DNA from: Ilumatobacteraceae bacterium
GTDB taxonomy: Bacteria > Actinomycetota > Acidimicrobiia > Acidimicrobiales > Ilumatobacteraceae
Length of the DNA: 6,057 nt
NCBI GenBank assembly: GCA_025456105.1
Contig: JALOLG010000154.1
Location: 1 to 6,057, forward strand
Reading direction: 5' to 3'
Part shown: one piece after another, positions 5,783 through 6,057 of the stretch
Position numbering within the stretch: position 1 is the stretch's first letter
Layout of the letters: each line of letters opens with the position of its first letter
Notes under the pieces: generated by a model
Databases searched by the model: none
Seen by the model: the letters and a program-made list of their open reading frames with translations, nothing else
Told to the model about the DNA's origin: nothing
Program-made: the position numbers and the translations under genes

Positions 5783-5806
5783 GCGTACGTTTGTTCGCAT
5801 GTACGC
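5783..5806. repeat. Inverted repeat GCGTAC-N12-GTACGC at the DUF222 start
   Basis: GCGTAC (5783-5788) and GTACGC (5801-5806) are perfect inverted copies separated by 12 bases. The left arm overlaps the proposed -10 box and the right arm overlaps the ATG, so a bound dimer would cover the transcription start. It lies in the divergent gap shared with SDR-1. Arms of six bases are short and may be coincidental. Confidence 0.35.
5786..5798 (+). promoter_or_regulatory. -10 box of a leaderless DUF222 promoter
   Basis: TACGTT (5786-5791) fits TANNNT and lies seven bases ahead of the ATG at 5799, the spacing at which transcription would start on the A of the start codon. No Shine-Dalgarno precedes the ATG. 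No convincing -35 box was found. The gap 5733-5798 (66 bp) must also hold the promoter of the SDR-1 unit, for which I see only a poor candidate, CAGACT seven bases before its ATG on the minus strand. Confidence 0.45.
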
Positions 5807-6057
5807 GACCGAGCACTGGAGCGATCCGTCGGGGATGTCCCCGCTGGAGCTCGCTGCGCGGTTCGCCGAGCTGGAGCGTGCTCGTCGTGAGGTCGAGGCC
5901 GCGTTGGTGGCGGTGGTGGGTGAGGTGCAGCGCTCGGGTGCGCACCGTGCCGACGGGCACGCCTCGGTGTCCGGGTGGGTGAAGGCACTCGGGCGGTGGT
6001 CGGCGGCGGAGGCGTGTCAGCACCGTCAGGTCGCGGATCTCGCCGCCGCGGACGACG
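5799..6057 (+). CDS. DUF222 (13E12 repeat family) protein, N-terminal part (cut by window edge)
   Basis: The ATG opens a frame of 86 codons that runs off the right edge: MYATEHWSDPSGMSPLELAA, then an Ala/Glu/Arg-rich helical segment (about 20-44), then SGAHRADGHASVSGWVKALGR (47-67) and WSAAEACQHRQVADLAAADD (68-86). The pattern S-G-A-x-x-A-D-G-H-x-S...W followed by SxxEAxxxxxxAxxL is characteristic of DUF222, a multicopy actinobacterial family usually carrying an HNH nuclease domain at its C-terminus. That domain would be outside the window and cannot be confirmed. The cellular role of the family is unclear. Codon use differs from its neighbours: 12 of the 86 codons end in T, against about 3 of the first 80 in SDR-1, with many CGT and GGT. 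This suggests a different history from the adjacent operon. Confidence 0.85.
   Translation, partial: MYATEHWSDPSGMSPLELAARFAELERARREVEAALVAVVGEVQRSGAHRADGHASVSGWVKALGRWSAAEACQHRQVADLAAADD

Noticed and set aside
5107..5988. Upstream extension of the PhyH frame through SDR-1
   Set aside because: The extension is the wrong-frame reading of SDR-1 and the promoter region, rich in Arg, Gly and Pro, and has no family resemblance. It is open only because of high GC.

Overview
The window is very G+C-rich and its genes prefer G or C at the third codon position. It carries a DUF222/13E12-type gene, an actinobacterial AMIN-like lipoprotein gene and leaderless-looking starts behind TANNNT boxes. Together these point to a high-GC actinomycete. 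An Acidimicrobiia relative is my best guess, but no rRNA or marker gene confirms it.

Layout, left to right. (1) Positions 1-1374, minus strand: a DUF2855 (MDR-like) protein gene followed after 25 nt by the start of a Rieske-type ring-hydroxylating oxygenase gene, which is cut by the left edge. (2) 1375-1423: a 49-bp divergent promoter region with an operator-like palindrome. (3) 1424-2587, plus strand: a serine hydrolase of the class C beta-lactamase/esterase family, probably leaderless. (4) 2588-2608: a very short convergent gap. (5) 2609-5732, minus strand: a compact four-gene unit, read from right to left as SDR-1, phytanoyl-CoA dioxygenase (PhyH) family protein, SDR-2 and AMIN-like lipoprotein. 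(6) 5733-5798: a divergent promoter region. (7) 5799 to the right edge, plus strand: a DUF222 protein, partial.

The gene set (Rieske oxygenase, MDR-like enzyme, Fe(II)/2-oxoglutarate oxygenase, two NAD(P)-dependent SDRs, serine hydrolase) looks like oxidative catabolism or tailoring of a hydrophobic substrate, with hydroxylations, alcohol/ketone oxidoreductions and an ester or lactone hydrolysis. The substrate cannot be read from the sequence.

The most notable point is that the four-gene unit carries two lesions. SDR-1 loses its C-terminal part exactly where PhyH loses its start codon, and the two are joined out of frame at an 11-base sequence suggestive of a microhomology deletion. The lipoprotein gene has a single in-frame TAG in its Thr-rich linker where the flanking repeat has GAG. 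These are either decay of the operon or sequence/assembly errors. I found no RNA gene, CRISPR array, insertion sequence or clearly novel system. No gene-free stretch exceeds 70 bases.
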